Origin: Atriophallophorus winterbourni
Taxonomy: Eukaryota > Platyhelminthes > Trematoda > Plagiorchiida > Microphallidae
Assembly: GCA_013407085.1 (NCBI GenBank)
Contig: JACCGJ010020839.1
Span: 1 to 64,000, forward strand
DNA: 64,000 bases
Direction of reading: 5' to 3'
Both the position numbers and the translations under genes were made by a program. The notes under the pieces were generated by a model. The model had not been told where the DNA came from. It did not search any database and was given only the letters and a program-made list of their open reading frames with translations. Shown piece after piece: positions 33,397 through 44,088 of the stretch (positions are counted from its first letter, which is position 1; every line of letters starts with the position of its first letter).

Positions 33397-34293
33397 ATGA
33401 TTCAAAATTCTTGTTATTTTCTTTACTCTAGCTGCAACAAGAAGGTTTTCAAAGGTATAGAGTGCGACGTGTGCCGGCGTTTGGCTCATCCCAAATGCTG
33501 TGGACTGTCATCAGCACAATTTAAGGTTTATGCGGGCCATCGATGGCTTACATGCCTATGCCCTGACTGCATGAACTCCGTGGAAACTTTGGTTGAGAAG
33601 CGTAATCGTCTTGAGGAACGTAAGCGTTCTCCTCCACGTCCATCTCCGAAACCCGGAACTTTTGCCGATATAGCTAGGTCAGTGGTCCCGTCTACCTCCA
33701 GCCAGCATACCACTCCTTTGAGATCACAGAAGCCAAAATCATTGCCATCCTCCTGTCCTCCAAAGGCTTCATGGAAGAAAATTAAAGAAAATCGGGGTGT
33801 TCACATTAGCCCGACTAATGATGTTCGCGCTCTAGCTCGGGAAGTCCACCATTTAGGAAAAGTGGTTGCAGAGCTGCAAGCCAGAAACCAAGTTAGCTCA
33901 ACACGGGCTAAAAATGTCCTTATTTTAACGCAGGTTGAGCCTTTTATCCGAGAATCAAAGGCTTGTAAGGACAGCGATCGGAGAAGGGTTATCGACCTAC
34001 TCCGTGCTCCAGACATGAGACCGCAGAAACGAGTTCACAGGGTCGGGCAATGGAGGGGTGGCCCAAATGACGCATATACCAAATCGCCGCAGCCAATTGT
34101 AGTCGAATTCACAAAGCAATGGGATCGCGACTACTTCTTTTCGAGAGCAGAGAAACTTAACTGCGTCGAGGGAAAATGCATCGTGCAACCTGACACCCCG
34201 GCACACCTGAAAACCTCTAGCCCAATTAGAGCTAGGAAGTCAAAGTTAGCTGCAAATCGTAGCTCAAAAATTCGCTCCCGAGGCGAAACGTAG
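33397..34293 (+). CDS. Family B ORF1: zinc-finger plus RRM-like protein
   Basis: 298 residues. The N-terminus (about 20-60) has a PHD-like cysteine/histidine pattern: CDVC, HPKCC, then CLCPDC. A proline/serine-rich middle (about 65-130) follows, then a probable coiled coil near ALAREVHHLGKVVAELQ (about 147). The C-terminal domain (about 170-255: NVLILTQVEPFI, KRVHRVGQW, IVVEFTKQWDRDYF) looks like the RRM fold of non-LTR ORF1 proteins. Known CR1 relatives use ORF1 to bind element RNA; the finger may bind RNA or chromatin (inference). No stop interrupts it. Confidence 0.75.
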   Translation: MIQNSCYFLYSSCNKKVFKGIECDVCRRLAHPKCCGLSSAQFKVYAGHRWLTCLCPDCMNSVETLVEKRNRLEERKRSPPRPSPKPGTFADIARSVVPSTSSQHTTPLRSQKPKSLPSSCPPKASWKKIKENRGVHISPTNDVRALAREVHHLGKVVAELQARNQVSSTRAKNVLILTQVEPFIRESKACKDSDRRRVIDLLRAPDMRPQKRVHRVGQWRGGPNDAYTKSPQPIVVEFTKQWDRDYFFSRAEKLNCVEGKCIVQPDTPAHLKTSSPIRARKSKLAANRSSKIRSRGET

Positions 34294-34522
34294 AAAATGA
34301 CTACAGTGTGCCGATGACGCTAACACAGGAGAATTGAACTTCAACATTGAAGAGGGCCACTTCCGTGCTTCGTCCTTTAGAGGATGAATCGTGGATGAGT
34401 TGTAGTGACTCGGACCATGAAGATGAAACTAGATGCCAGGAGTTGTCGCCTGTTTCATACACGAATGCTGTATCCATTGATGAAATTCAGCCTTCAAAAA
34501 ACGCGAAGCAGCCTCGGGCATT

Positions 34523-35389
34523 ATGCCCGAGGACAAAAAGCTCTTAGGTAGCCCTGACACCGGGAGTCTGGCCCCACATAAGAGTGCTCTTCTGTTCTAT
34601 ACAAACGCTTGTAGCATTAAAAATAAATGGGCTGAACTCCTCTGTAGAGTTGACGACACCCACTACAAAATTGTGGGTGTCACGGAATCATGGTTGTCTC
34701 ATGATGACCACATACCAGCTTTAATCGCGGATAGGTTTAGCGCCGTAAGAAGCGATCGACCTCTGGGTAAGCTAGCACGCGGGGCGTTGCTCCTTTTTGA
34801 TAACGCTATTCCCTTCGAAAAAAGTATTTCTTTTTCTACAACGAATTTGCAGATAATATCTGCCTTGCTCATACATGAATGCACGCGTGTATTTATAACC
34901 TGTGTCTACCGTAGTCCGAGCACTAGTTTGGAAGAAGATGCTCTGTTGCAAATTAAGCTCTCGTCTCTTTTAGCCGTAGCACCACGTGTTGTAATCTTCG
35001 GCGATTTTAATTTACCCGAAATAAACTGGGAGTACCAAACCTCACATGCCCCAGGAATCGCGAACGATTTTCTGGACTGGCTACACTCCCATGCACTTTA
35101 CCAACACGTATACGAACCAACTAGATTCCGAGAGGGTCAGGCTCCGTCTATTCTTGATCTAGTTATTTCAACTTCTGAAAGCGGTATACAAAATTTGGTC
35201 TTACTGCCACCACTAGGAAAGAGCGACCACGTAGTGTTAGCCTGCGAGTTACTTCTGTCATTTGGTAAACCCCCATTCAAGATGTCTCGAAGCTTCCACA
35301 GGATCGACCCTGCTTCCCTATTACAGGCAGCCGCGCTACTCCCATGGCAAAACATTGACCATGTGGATAGGATGTGGGGGCAGATCTAG
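34523..35389 (+). CDS. Family B endonuclease domain (truncated ORF2)
   Basis: 288 residues ending at an early stop. Endonuclease motifs: LLFYTNACSIKNKW, VTESWLS, RGALLLFDN, CVYRSPS, IFGDFNLPEINW, PSILDLVIST, KSDHVVLACEL. All typical metal-binding and catalytic positions of the AP-endonuclease-like fold look present. The stop follows MWGQI; the homologous copy at 55943 reads through here, so this is a nonsense or frameshift change. Without RT it cannot mobilise the element. Confidence 0.75.
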   Translation: MPEDKKLLGSPDTGSLAPHKSALLFYTNACSIKNKWAELLCRVDDTHYKIVGVTESWLSHDDHIPALIADRFSAVRSDRPLGKLARGALLLFDNAIPFEKSISFSTTNLQIISALLIHECTRVFITCVYRSPSTSLEEDALLQIKLSSLLAVAPRVVIFGDFNLPEINWEYQTSHAPGIANDFLDWLHSHALYQHVYEPTRFREGQAPSILDLVISTSESGIQNLVLLPPLGKSDHVVLACELLLSFGKPPFKMSRSFHRIDPASLLQAAALLPWQNIDHVDRMWGQI

Positions 35390-35399
35390 AAAAAGATCC

Positions 35400-37060
35400 T
35401 TCAACTTTAGGATCGATTCGCTCCTCTCTTACCCGTTCGCAAAAAAGGTAAACCTCAATGGTGGTCAGCCTCAGTTTCCCGTAGCGTACGTCACCGCGAC
35501 GCAAAATGGAGGCGTTATAAGCTTACTCCCTCATGTGTGACCTGGGCCCGTTACAAGGAAGCGCGAAACATATCTGTTTTCAAGATACGTGCAGCAAACA
35601 TTTCTTTCGAAATGAGACTCGCTCAATAGGCCCATACTCATCCGAAATTTTACTACAGCTACGTTCAATCTGAAGGGTCAACACGAAAACGTGTAGGTAC
35701 CGATCACAGAACATTTCAAATCATCCCTCAGTCAGGGTACCCTTCCTTTGGACTGGAGAACAGCCGTTGTAGTGCCTATCCATGAGGGTGGAGCTTCCTC
35801 GGCGGTCAAATATTACCGCCCGGTTAGCCTCACTAGTGTAATATGTAAGGTTACGATAAGATTGATTCGCGATAAAATATATGGATATCTAACCAAACAC
35901 TCTCTTTTGAATGGCGCACAACACGGCTTCCTAAAAGGTCGGTCATGTCTGACAAATTTGTTGAGCTTTTTTGACGAGGTTACTAAGAGGATGGATGATG
36001 GTATAGCTGTAGAAGTCTTCTATCTCGACTTTAGTAAGGCTTTTGATTCAGTCAACCATAGGCTCTTGCTACTCAAACTCTCAGCCTTAGGAGTATCAGG
36101 GAACCTTCTGGGCTGGATTCGAGCATTCCTCAGCGACCGTTCCTTTACTGTCAGGGTAGATGTTACTTACTCCGCAAGTGCGCATATAACGAGTGGGGTT
36201 CCCCAGGTCTCAGTCTTGAGGCCGTTGCTGTTCCTCATCTTCATTGATGACCTAGCTAACCAAATGGTGACGACGTTGAAATTGTCGGTAGGTCGAATAA
36301 CTCCGATCTGATAAGTGACGTGGAAGCTGTAACATCATGGGCGGGTAAGTGGGACCTTCCCCTTAACCTAGATAAGAGTCACTTGCTCTCTACACTGGCA
36401 GGTAACATGATTGTGTCTACGCCCTCAGCTCACACGGAGTTCCGTAGGGTAAAGTCTAATAAGGACCTAGGAATCGTAGTCTCCGCAAACTTTGAGTGGG
36501 CTGACCAATGTGCTGCTGCAGCTCAAAGGGCCAGGAGGGAACTCTTTCGACTACGTTCAGCCCTCACTTGCAGAAAAGCTGAGGTGCTATTGCCACTCTA
36601 CAAGGCAATAGTAAGGCCACTTCTAGAATACTGTATCCAGGCTTGGAAGCCGTATTACCAGAAGGATATCATGCAGCTAGAAAAGGTACAGAAGCTGGCC
36701 ACTCGCATGATCGAGGGGTTAGCCTACACCAATTATGAAAATCGTCTATCAACACTAGGACTTTTCTCACTTAGGAGGAGGCAACTTAGGAGGGATCTTA
36801 TAGACCTTTAAGGTTGTCAAAGGATTAAGTTGTCTCGAATTGAATGACTTCTTTCAGGTCTCTCCTTTGGTTGGTACACGAAGGCACAGTCTCAAGCTAA
36901 GTAAACAGCACACCAGGTACGAATCCAGAACGCACTTCTTTAGCATCCGTATACTGAACGCGTGGAACTCAGTTCCCGCGGAACTAATCATGGCAACTTC
37001 AGTAATTGCGTTCAAACATGGGCTGGACGAACGGTGGCAGGTGCTCTTCCCGGAGCATTA
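35400..37060 (+). pseudogene. Family B reverse transcriptase, fragmented
   Basis: Three open pieces. 35748-36311 has VVVPIHEGG, YYRPVSLTS, AQHGFLKG, DFSKAFDSVNHR and SGVPQVSVLRPLLF (two substitutions in the QGSVLGP motif). 36320-36811 is the thumb (RPLLEYCIQAW, KLATRMIEGL). 36840-37060 is the C-terminus (SIRILNAWNSVP). The catalytic aspartate pair segment is deleted between the first two. Confidence 0.8.
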
Positions 37061-37372
37061 CCCTCAAGATATTTGTGAAAAAAACTCAAAAATATTCGAA
37101 AAACATTTTGAATCACAAAAAAGAGTTCCTTTTTCATTTTTTCGCATTTGTGAGTATGATATGCTGTCCATCGTCTTTTCATCCGATTGGACATGTAACA
37201 TGCATAACTCTCTCACCTTTCGGTGATGAGACATCTCCCATCTTCCATTCACAGTTGCACACGCTTGTGTTATTTACGAATCAATCCTGGTAGTGGTGGG
37301 TGTTTTCAAGCACACTTTTGAAAGAATCTGGGCACTCGTTTCGACTTGGTCGACTATCGCCCTTTGATAATA

Positions 37373-37375
37373 ATA

Positions 37376-37408
<33 letters not shown>
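37373..37408. repeat. (AAT)n microsatellite, probable 3' tail of family D
   Basis: About eleven aat units. The same tract recurs at 56419-56438 beside the same downstream block, so it belongs to that block (read on minus as an (ATT)n tail). Confidence 0.85.
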
Positions 37409-37410
<2 letters not shown>

Positions 37411-37936
37411 ATATTCTTGGTAAACCAAGGCATGCAAAACATGATCAGGTTATCAATGTGTACAAAATAAATAAATTGTAAAATGACCTTATCAAGCGGA
37501 ATTTTTGAACATTTTGCTGATTAATAAAGGATGGTAAATTTACAAGGGTAAGAAAGTTAACTTTTTTCGCGCAATGTCACACAGTAATAAAGTTTCATCT
37601 AGATTGCATCGAAATAATCAAATGAAGGGGATGCGATTAATTCTGGAGCAGGGATTGAAAGAAAAGAAAATAACGGAAAAAATTATGGAGGAAATAGTGC
37701 GTGTGAAGATATAATTGTCACAGTAAAAATAAATTTTCGAAATAAAGAAAGTTCCTATATATATATATATATAAATGACTTCTTCGGAATGATGGTGGGT
37801 GTGTTTGAAAAAAAAGCACATAGAAATCCGAAGTTAAATTGAAAAAATTTAGAAAATGGAGGGGAAAAGAAGAGATTGTGGTTTAAATTGCATGAGGTTT
37901 GGGCCGGTTGTACGATCCAGGAAAGTCGAAGAATTG
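37373..37936 (-). repeat. Shared block, distal 3' end of family D copy 1
   Basis: Matches 56419-57757 once the B insertion there is removed. In both places it lies between an (AAT)n tract and the family D 3' UTR. It is therefore best read as the last part of a long family D 3' UTR. It contains a (ta)n run at 37757-37773. No coding. Confidence 0.7.
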
Positions 37937-39172
37937 GTCTTCTTCTTTCTTCTTCTTCTGAATCGAAAGCAGAAGGGATAAAATCCCGTTTGAGCTTCAT
38001 CACAGTAATAGACATGGGTGACTTTCTGCTGACAAGGCAAACCCTGAGAGTAGAGGAACACCACTATATCACTCCGGGGATCAAGTCCATCCGTCTCAAC
38101 AAATGCTGATCCAACGCGCTTTTGAATAGCTTTCAGATGGTAGAGACAGGAGCTCTTTCGGTAGAGAGTTCCAAGTGTTCACCACCCGCGTGGATAGCGT
38201 GCTCGCATTACTCAGCTTCAGCCTTCTAGGCTTCTGCAACTTAAAGTCATGTCCACGTGTCCTGGACTCACCTACTAATCGGAAGTACTGGAGGAACTCG
38301 TCTCCATATTGACCGAGCAGAATACGGCGTGTCAGGAGCAGGTCATATCTTTCCCTTCGAAGCTCTAGGGGGTAGAGTTTCAGCAAGCTCCTCCTATCCT
38401 CGTACGCCAGTTGGCGCATTCCACAAACCATCTTAGTGCCCCTCCGTTGTACCCTCTCCAAGGAGTCGCATTCGCCTTTGGACTGAGGAAATGCAACAGG
38501 TAGCCCATATTCCAACAGAGGACGAATGTACACAGAGAAAAGTGTCTGGAACATTTGCGGGGTAATGGACGCAAAGGAACGCCGAATCGCCCAGAGCATC
38601 CTGGTAGCGCTGCCTATTCTCCGACAAGTGTCAGCCTTCGACTTCAAGGAATCCATAACCAGAATCCCTAAGTCTTTTTCGACAGTCACCGCTCTAATAG
38701 GCTTACCTCCAATAAAGTATTCACCACCAGTGTCATCGGCGTTTATGCGCATGACCACTGTCTTGTCCTCATTGATAGGCAGTGACCAGCGATGTGTCCA
38801 ATGACTAAGTCATCAACTGCTTGTTGCAGTTGCTTGTGGCCATCGCAGGAACTGACAGAGGCCCACAGTTTCAGATCATCCGCGAATAAAAGACAATCGA
38901 TCGCTACCGCGTCCGGAATATCATTCACGAAAATTTTGAATAGCAATGGGCCAAGGACAGATCCCTGCGGCACTCCGGAGCCTGCTATCATCTCTGAAGA
39001 CAAAACTCCATTCACCTCGACACGGTTTGACCGCCCTGAGATGAATGCCTCGATCCATTTTAGTAGACAAACCTGAATACCCAAACCCTCCAGCTTGACG
39101 AGCAATCGGCGGTGGGGCACGCAGTCAAACGCCTTACTGAAGTCGATAAAAATGACATCGACCTCTTGACCA
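37937..39172 (-). pseudogene. Family C non-LTR fragment inserted in the family D 3' UTR
   Basis: Minus-strand, 5'-truncated. RT palm (38743-39120: MPHRRLLVKLEGLGI, SGVPQGSVLGPLLFKIF, LLFADDLKLWAS), then after a frameshift the thumb and C-terminus (38096-38758: VEKDLGILV, RPLLEYGLPVAF, RVVNTWNSLPKEL). The 3' end carries a GAA-rich tail (37938-37959, read as cttctt on +). The family differs from A, B and D. The homologous empty site at 57750-57790 shows about 14 bp of target sequence missing here rather than a clear duplication. Confidence 0.8.
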
Positions 39173-39241
39173 AAACTATTCGCCAGTATGGATTTCGGTT
39201 CATGTAGAAGAATCAGTTTTACGCGGAAGAAGCAGGGACCA

Positions 39242-39905
39242 GTATCGGAGTTGGTTTCGGAGTCGGAGACACTGGAATACGATTGAAAATATTCTCTTCA
39301 CCATCATGGTGAGAGGTTATCATTGTGAAATTTTACATTTTATATAAACGATAAAAAAGATCACAAAAAAGACAATATTTTTGGCATTTTTAGCGTTTTT
39401 TTTCTTTTTTATAATAAATACGTTAAGAAAAACATGTTTTTATGCATAAATGGGTTTAATGTAAGCAGATAACGGTTGAGGATATAGTCATATGGTAAAA
39501 ATGATCATAAAACGCTCTGTTACGATGAAGATGTCTAACAACATATCTAAGGTCGGACAACCTGACACTTGAACAGTATCGGAGTTGGTTTCGGAGTCGG
39601 AGATACTGGAATACGATTGAAAATATTCTCTTTACCATCATGGTGAGAGGTTATCATTGTGAAATTTTACATTTTATATAAACGATAAAAAAGATCACAA
39701 AAAAGACAATATTTTTGGCATTTTTTAGCGTTTTTTTTCTTTTTTTATAATAAATATGTTATGTAAAAACATGTTTTTATGCATAAATGAGTTTAATGTA
39801 AGCAGATAACGGTTGAGGATATAGTTATATGGTAAAAATGATCATAAAACGCTCGGTTACGATGAATATGTCTAACAACATATCTAAGGTCGGACAACCT
39901 GATAC
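39242..39905 (-). repeat. Tandem duplication of the family D 3' UTR (about 330 bp unit)
   Basis: 39242-39574 and 39575-39905 both begin (on +) cagtatcggagttggtttcg and end with the gtcggacaacctga motif. D copy 3 has a single unit (57850-58190). Confidence 0.9.
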
Positions 39906-39976
39906 TTGAATGGCCAGTTATCCAAAGAATACAATAAGACATCATGATAAACTAATATATGGAGAAAGATGTGGAA

Positions 39977-42721
39977 TTAGAAACCTGGGATCCCATGAGA
40001 GTATAGAATGTCTAGGGAAGAGTTTATCTTAAGGATTTGGGAAAGTGAGTGAACGGTAAGGGTTTCTACAAGCGTTTTAAATTTTCCTGTAGATGTGCAC
40101 ATACGGAAATGAAGAGGAAGGGAATTCCAAAGTTGTGCATATCTAACTAAGAAGAAGTTACGTCTAACTTTAGTGCGAGACATAGGGATATTCAACAGCC
40201 TTGTTCGATTGCGCAGATCATATCGGATATAATCGTGAAAGCGCATGCCAGACTGAAGCTTAATTCGTTGCTGGGTAATGATTCGGAAGAAAAGAAGCAG
40301 ATTCAGACGAATTCTGCGTAGCCATAGTGGTTCGACATTCAGCAAATTACACCTTTCAAGATAAGGCAAGGGGTTTGAATAGCCCAAAGTTATTTTGCTG
40401 AAAGTACGTTGAAGTCTCTCTAAGAGAAAACAATCACGCCTACCCATGTGAGAATAGATAATATTACAATAATCGAGAATTGGTAGGACCTTCATCTTAT
40501 ATAGTGCTATTTTACTCTCGCGTAAGAGGAATTTATGGTTAATTAGGCTAAAGTTTTGTCTTGCTCTCGCAATGAGGTGTCTGGCTTGTTCATTAAAATT
40601 GAGAGAAGAGGAGTATCTAAATCCAAGGTCCTTAATTTCTGCAGAAGGTGTGATGGTTGAGCCATTTATCGTGAGTGTGTTAGAAGGGATTGAACAACGT
40701 AATCCCATATATTGTGTCTTAGAAGCAGAAAATTCTAATCCCCATTGTGAGCCCCAGTTAGATAGAGAGGCAAGATCACGGTTAAGGGATATCAGGGCCT
40801 GTGACACTTCACCAGGAGGAGATGTTAAGACTACTTTTATGTCATCCGCGAAGATGAATAGCTTAGAGTGATCTACAACATTTTGTAGATCATTAACATA
40901 GATAAGAAAAAGAAGTGGACCTAGAACGCTGCCTTGAATTACGCCACTTGGAATTGGCTGATTAGTTGAGGTAACTCCATTAACGTGAACCGAAAAGGTG
41001 CGATCAGATAGAAAAGAACGGAACCAGCTCAATAAAGGCCCATGAATACCTAAACATGATAGCTTCAAAAGGAGTAGCGTATGAGGAACCCGATCGAAAG
41101 CTTTGCTTATGTCCAAGAATACAACAATCACTGCTAGTCCTTGGTCAAGGGAAGCCGTTATGAGATCTAAGTATTCTAATTGGCAGGTTACACAAGACTT
41201 TTGGCTAAGGAATCCATGTTGGACTGGAGAGAACGCATCTGGACCAAGGTAGCCCAACAAAGAATTTTTGATTAACCTTTCAAATAACCTAGACAGAATA
41301 GGAGTATGATTAATAGGGCGATAATTCGTAACGAGGTTCGAATTACCAGATTTTAAACGTGGGATAATAACAGAGTGTTTCCAATGAGTTGGAAAAATTC
41401 CACATTTGAGAGAAATATTGAAAAGATTTAATAAGAGTAAAGGAAAGTCTTCATTATCGTTGTGTAAGATGGCTGAAATAAAACCTACATCATCAGGCTT
41501 ATAAGAGATTTTACTTCGACGAGAAATGTCTTTTACTTCTTGTACAGAAAAAGTAAAGGAGTCAATAGTATTTAAGGGAGTGCTATTGTTTGCTGGTGGA
41601 TGGTAAGCGTTGTTATTGAACGAGCTGCTGAAGAATAAAGAGAAAGCCTGACTTATTGTGACCGCATCAGAAGTGACTATTTCTTCATCATCTTCGTGGT
41701 ATATTATGGAGGGAATATCATGTGTTGACCGGATACACCTGGTCTTCGAAAGGTAATTTAATGATTTCGTCATTGAATCACTGTTTAAAGCCTTTCTTTC
41801 TTGGCGTTCTAGAAGACGAATCTTAACATTTGAAAGAGAGTTACAAAGTTCGTGTCTGCGCATAACCGAAAATAAATCTAACTTATGGTTCACAGAAGCA
41901 GAAAGTCGAGCTATCTTTTTCTCCATAAGGTTTATTGGGTCCCGCTTACGCTTCCTAATATGAGAGGAAGACGAACTTCGAATGCATGCTGAGATGTTAT
42001 CATGAAAAATCGAAGAGATGCGCTCAAAGTTTGAGGAAAGAAAGAATTCTGTCCAGTCGTAGGTTCTAAGAATATTCGAAAACTTCGTCCAATTGATATG
42101 AACTTTCTCATCTTTGCGTATATGTGCTGGTTTTTGCGAAAGACGCAAAACGCAAGTTATCATATTATGGTCGCAACCGGGTAGTGAAGTTAAGATTTCA
42201 ACGTTGGTGGGATCAGTGCCTAAAGTAAAAATCAAATCTAAAACGCTGGACAGCCTCGTAGGCTTCTTCACAGATTGTGTGAAACCTAAAAGATGAATCG
42301 TTTTGGAGAAGGATGAAAATTTATTTGAAGAATGCGGGGAATTCCAGCAGGCGTGTGGCATGTTGAAGTCTCCAGCAATAATCTTATTATTGAAGGGGGA
42401 AATGGACGCCTCAGTAAAAACATTTATAAGCTTATCAACAGTGAGTGTGGATGGAGATGGCGGGTTGTAAATGCATCCTAGGAGAGCATCAAGAGAAGGT
42501 AAGGAGATCCAAATTGAGTCGTCTAGATCATCTAATATACGAGAGCTATGTATTTCTGCTTGGAGATCTGTACTAACATAAATAAGAATACCACCACCAC
42601 GAGTGTGGTTGCGGTCCCTACGAAACATAAAATAGTTGGCTAGTTCAAGTGAAACGTTGGGAACGTCATTAGTTGTCCACGTTTCTGTTATAAGAACTAT
42701 TTCGTGTGGGTTTGAGAGCAA
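39977..42721 (-). CDS. Family D ORF2: endonuclease plus reverse transcriptase
   Basis: 914 residues from the first ATG, open upstream to about 42805, where LLLLNARSIISKLP supplies the first endonuclease strand. Endonuclease motifs: VLITETW, RGGGILIYV, GCIYNPPSPS, IIAGDFNMP, SVLDLIFT, CDHNMI. RT motifs: IIPRLKSGN, NYRPI, VQHGFLSQKSC, FLDISKAFDRVPH, SGVIQGSVLGPLLF, IFADDIK, LGFRYSSSLNF, and the C-terminal RNFFLVRYAQLWNSLP. No interruption, so it is a candidate active enzyme for target-primed reverse transcription. Confidence 0.87.
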   Translation of the reverse strand: MLSNPHEIVLITETWTTNDVPNVSLELANYFMFRRDRNHTRGGGILIYVSTDLQAEIHSSRILDDLDDSIWISLPSLDALLGCIYNPPSPSTLTVDKLINVFTEASISPFNNKIIAGDFNMPHACWNSPHSSNKFSSFSKTIHLLGFTQSVKKPTRLSSVLDLIFTLGTDPTNVEILTSLPGCDHNMITCVLRLSQKPAHIRKDEKVHINWTKFSNILRTYDWTEFFLSSNFERISSIFHDNISACIRSSSSSHIRKRKRDPINLMEKKIARLSASVNHKLDLFSVMRRHELCNSLSNVKIRLLERQERKALNSDSMTKSLNYLSKTRCIRSTHDIPSIIYHEDDEEIVTSDAVTISQAFSLFFSSSFNNNAYHPPANNSTPLNTIDSFTFSVQEVKDISRRSKISYKPDDVGFISAILHNDNEDFPLLLLNLFNISLKCGIFPTHWKHSVIIPRLKSGNSNLVTNYRPINHTPILSRLFERLIKNSLLGYLGPDAFSPVQHGFLSQKSCVTCQLEYLDLITASLDQGLAVIVVFLDISKAFDRVPHTLLLLKLSCLGIHGPLLSWFRSFLSDRTFSVHVNGVTSTNQPIPSGVIQGSVLGPLLFLIYVNDLQNVVDHSKLFIFADDIKVVLTSPPGEVSQALISLNRDLASLSNWGSQWGLEFSASKTQYMGLRCSIPSNTLTINGSTITPSAEIKDLGFRYSSSLNFNEQARHLIARARQNFSLINHKFLLRESKIALYKMKVLPILDYCNIIYSHMGRRDCFLLERLQRTFSKITLGYSNPLPYLERCNLLNVEPLWLRRIRLNLLLFFRIITQQRIKLQSGMRFHDYIRYDLRNRTRLLNIPMSRTKVRRNFFLVRYAQLWNSLPLHFRMCTSTGKFKTLVETLTVHSLSQILKINSSLDILYSHGIPGF

Positions 42722-42846
42722 GAAATGTTGAAGGGCAGGGAGCTTAGAAATAATTGACCGAGCATTAAGTAACAGAAGGCGAATTTTAGGATATTTAACA
42801 TGCGTAATAGAAAACGATTTACACGAGTTGTTTGAAATTGTCGGAG

Positions 42847-44088
42847 CTAATATGGGTAAGGGTTGTGGTAAAGGAAAGGAAAATTTTCTATTGAGCCATA
42901 CATGTTTTGAAATGGGTTTGTGTAAGCACTAAACGAGTTCCCATTCATGAGGGGGCGCTGATCTAGAAGACGTGGAGCGTATTGGAGTGGAGAAGTGTAG
43001 GGTCTTGGAGGAGGATAGTAATAGGGCTGCTTGGGATAAAAGGGACTTTGCGGGAGGATAAGTGGATTAAGTGGGCCAGGTATAACCGGGAACCGTCTAT
43101 GTACGGGGTGATAATTACATGAGCCATTAGATGGATTATTTCCATCAAAATTACGCCCGATCGTATGGTTCCTAATGATGCGCGGTCCACCACGTAGTAA
43201 GGGTGAATTTGATTTGAAGACAGGGAGGACGACTTTTTTTGTGGCTTTAATTATAGGTCGAGCTGAGGGCTGCAAAGTTGCGGTGACGTTTTCCTTAGTG
43301 GGGACATGGCTATTAGGGCCAGGTGTTAACATTGCGTCATCAATGTTTAACTTGGAATTAGCTGTTGGGGTGGTGGTACTTGAGATAGGAGTAACATCAG
43401 AAGTTTGAGTTTGAGTTACGGGTGCAGTAGCTGATGCGGAATTATCAACAACATCCAAGTCAATGAGGTTGTCGATATCAGTTGAGCGTTTTACAACATT
43501 AGAAACCTTGCGAAGGCACTTTCGTTGTAAAGGTGTGTTGTCAGGTGTGATCAACACATTAGAAAATTGGGGTAAAAGTTTTAATACTAGTTGGTTATTA
43601 ATTATGTGCGACGCATAATTTTCGTCGGCAAATTTTATTAAAATCGGTGCATTACTACGATTGGGAGGTTTTCTGAGTCTAGTAAAAGATGCTGAGTCTA
43701 TGGGGAAGCCATATCGCGACAGCAATATCTTTTTAAGATCGACTAAAGGATATCTGTCAGCCACGTTAAGAAGAATAAGGTTTTTGGCACGGCTTCGGCG
43801 CTGCTCAATTTCTGAGGATAGCGACTCTATAAATCGACCCGTGCGTTGAAGTAAATCTGAGTCTAATACACAACTGGGGTCAAGTAGGAAGGTAAGAGGC
43901 TCTAAGATATTGCAAATTTTCGAGACCGTGGACAGCTTAGCCGTGACGGAATCGATCTTGTTTTCTAGGTTCTGTACCGTGGTCAGAACCGTAGACATAT
44001 TTTCGTCCAGAACAACCGAACATTTTTTTAATTGAGATGTGGTACGGTATGCTGTTCTTGACGATTTCGAATGTTTGTAATGCGACAT
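42847..44088 (-). CDS. Family D ORF1: coiled-coil and RRM-like protein
   Basis: 413 residues if started at the ATG at 44088 (MSHYKHSK). The frame is open to 44241, but the extra 51 residues look unlike protein-coding sequence. Near the N-terminus a heptad-like stretch (NMSTVLTTVQNLENKIDSV) suggests a coiled coil. An RRM-like segment follows (KNLILLNVADRY, APILIKFADENYA). The C-terminal third is Pro/Tyr/Asn-rich (YYYPPPRPY), probably disordered. Architecture resembles L1-type ORF1 RNA-binding trimers (inference). It stops about 40 bases before the endonuclease coding starts. Confidence 0.7.
   Translation of the reverse strand: MSHYKHSKSSRTAYRTTSQLKKCSVVLDENMSTVLTTVQNLENKIDSVTAKLSTVSKICNILEPLTFLLDPSCVLDSDLLQRTGRFIESLSSEIEQRRSRAKNLILLNVADRYPLVDLKKILLSRYGFPIDSASFTRLRKPPNRSNAPILIKFADENYASHIINNQLVLKLLPQFSNVLITPDNTPLQRKCLRKVSNVVKRSTDIDNLIDLDVVDNSASATAPVTQTQTSDVTPISSTTTPTANSKLNIDDAMLTPGPNSHVPTKENVTATLQPSARPIIKATKKVVLPVFKSNSPLLRGGPRIIRNHTIGRNFDGNNPSNGSCNYHPVHRRFPVIPGPLNPLILPQSPFYPKQPYYYPPPRPYTSPLQYAPRLLDQRPLMNGNSFSAYTNPFQNMYGSIENFPFLYHNPYPY

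Larger units (their letters stand above)
33330..37370 (+). mobile_element. CR1-like element, family B copy 2 (longest, defective)
   Basis: It has a 5' UTR, ORF1 (33397-34293), endonuclease (34523-35389), a broken linker to 35640, and RT in pieces (35748-36311, 36320-36811, 36840-37060). There is a deletion near 35640-35730, and the palm segment that should hold the LADD catalytic motif is missing at about 36290-36310. ORF1 is intact but ORF2 cannot work. The right end abuts an (AAT)n tract at 37373. Confidence 0.8.

Noticed and set aside
37757..37773. (TA)n tract as an origin or regulatory site
   Set aside because: It is a simple microsatellite shared by both copies of a transposon 3' region.
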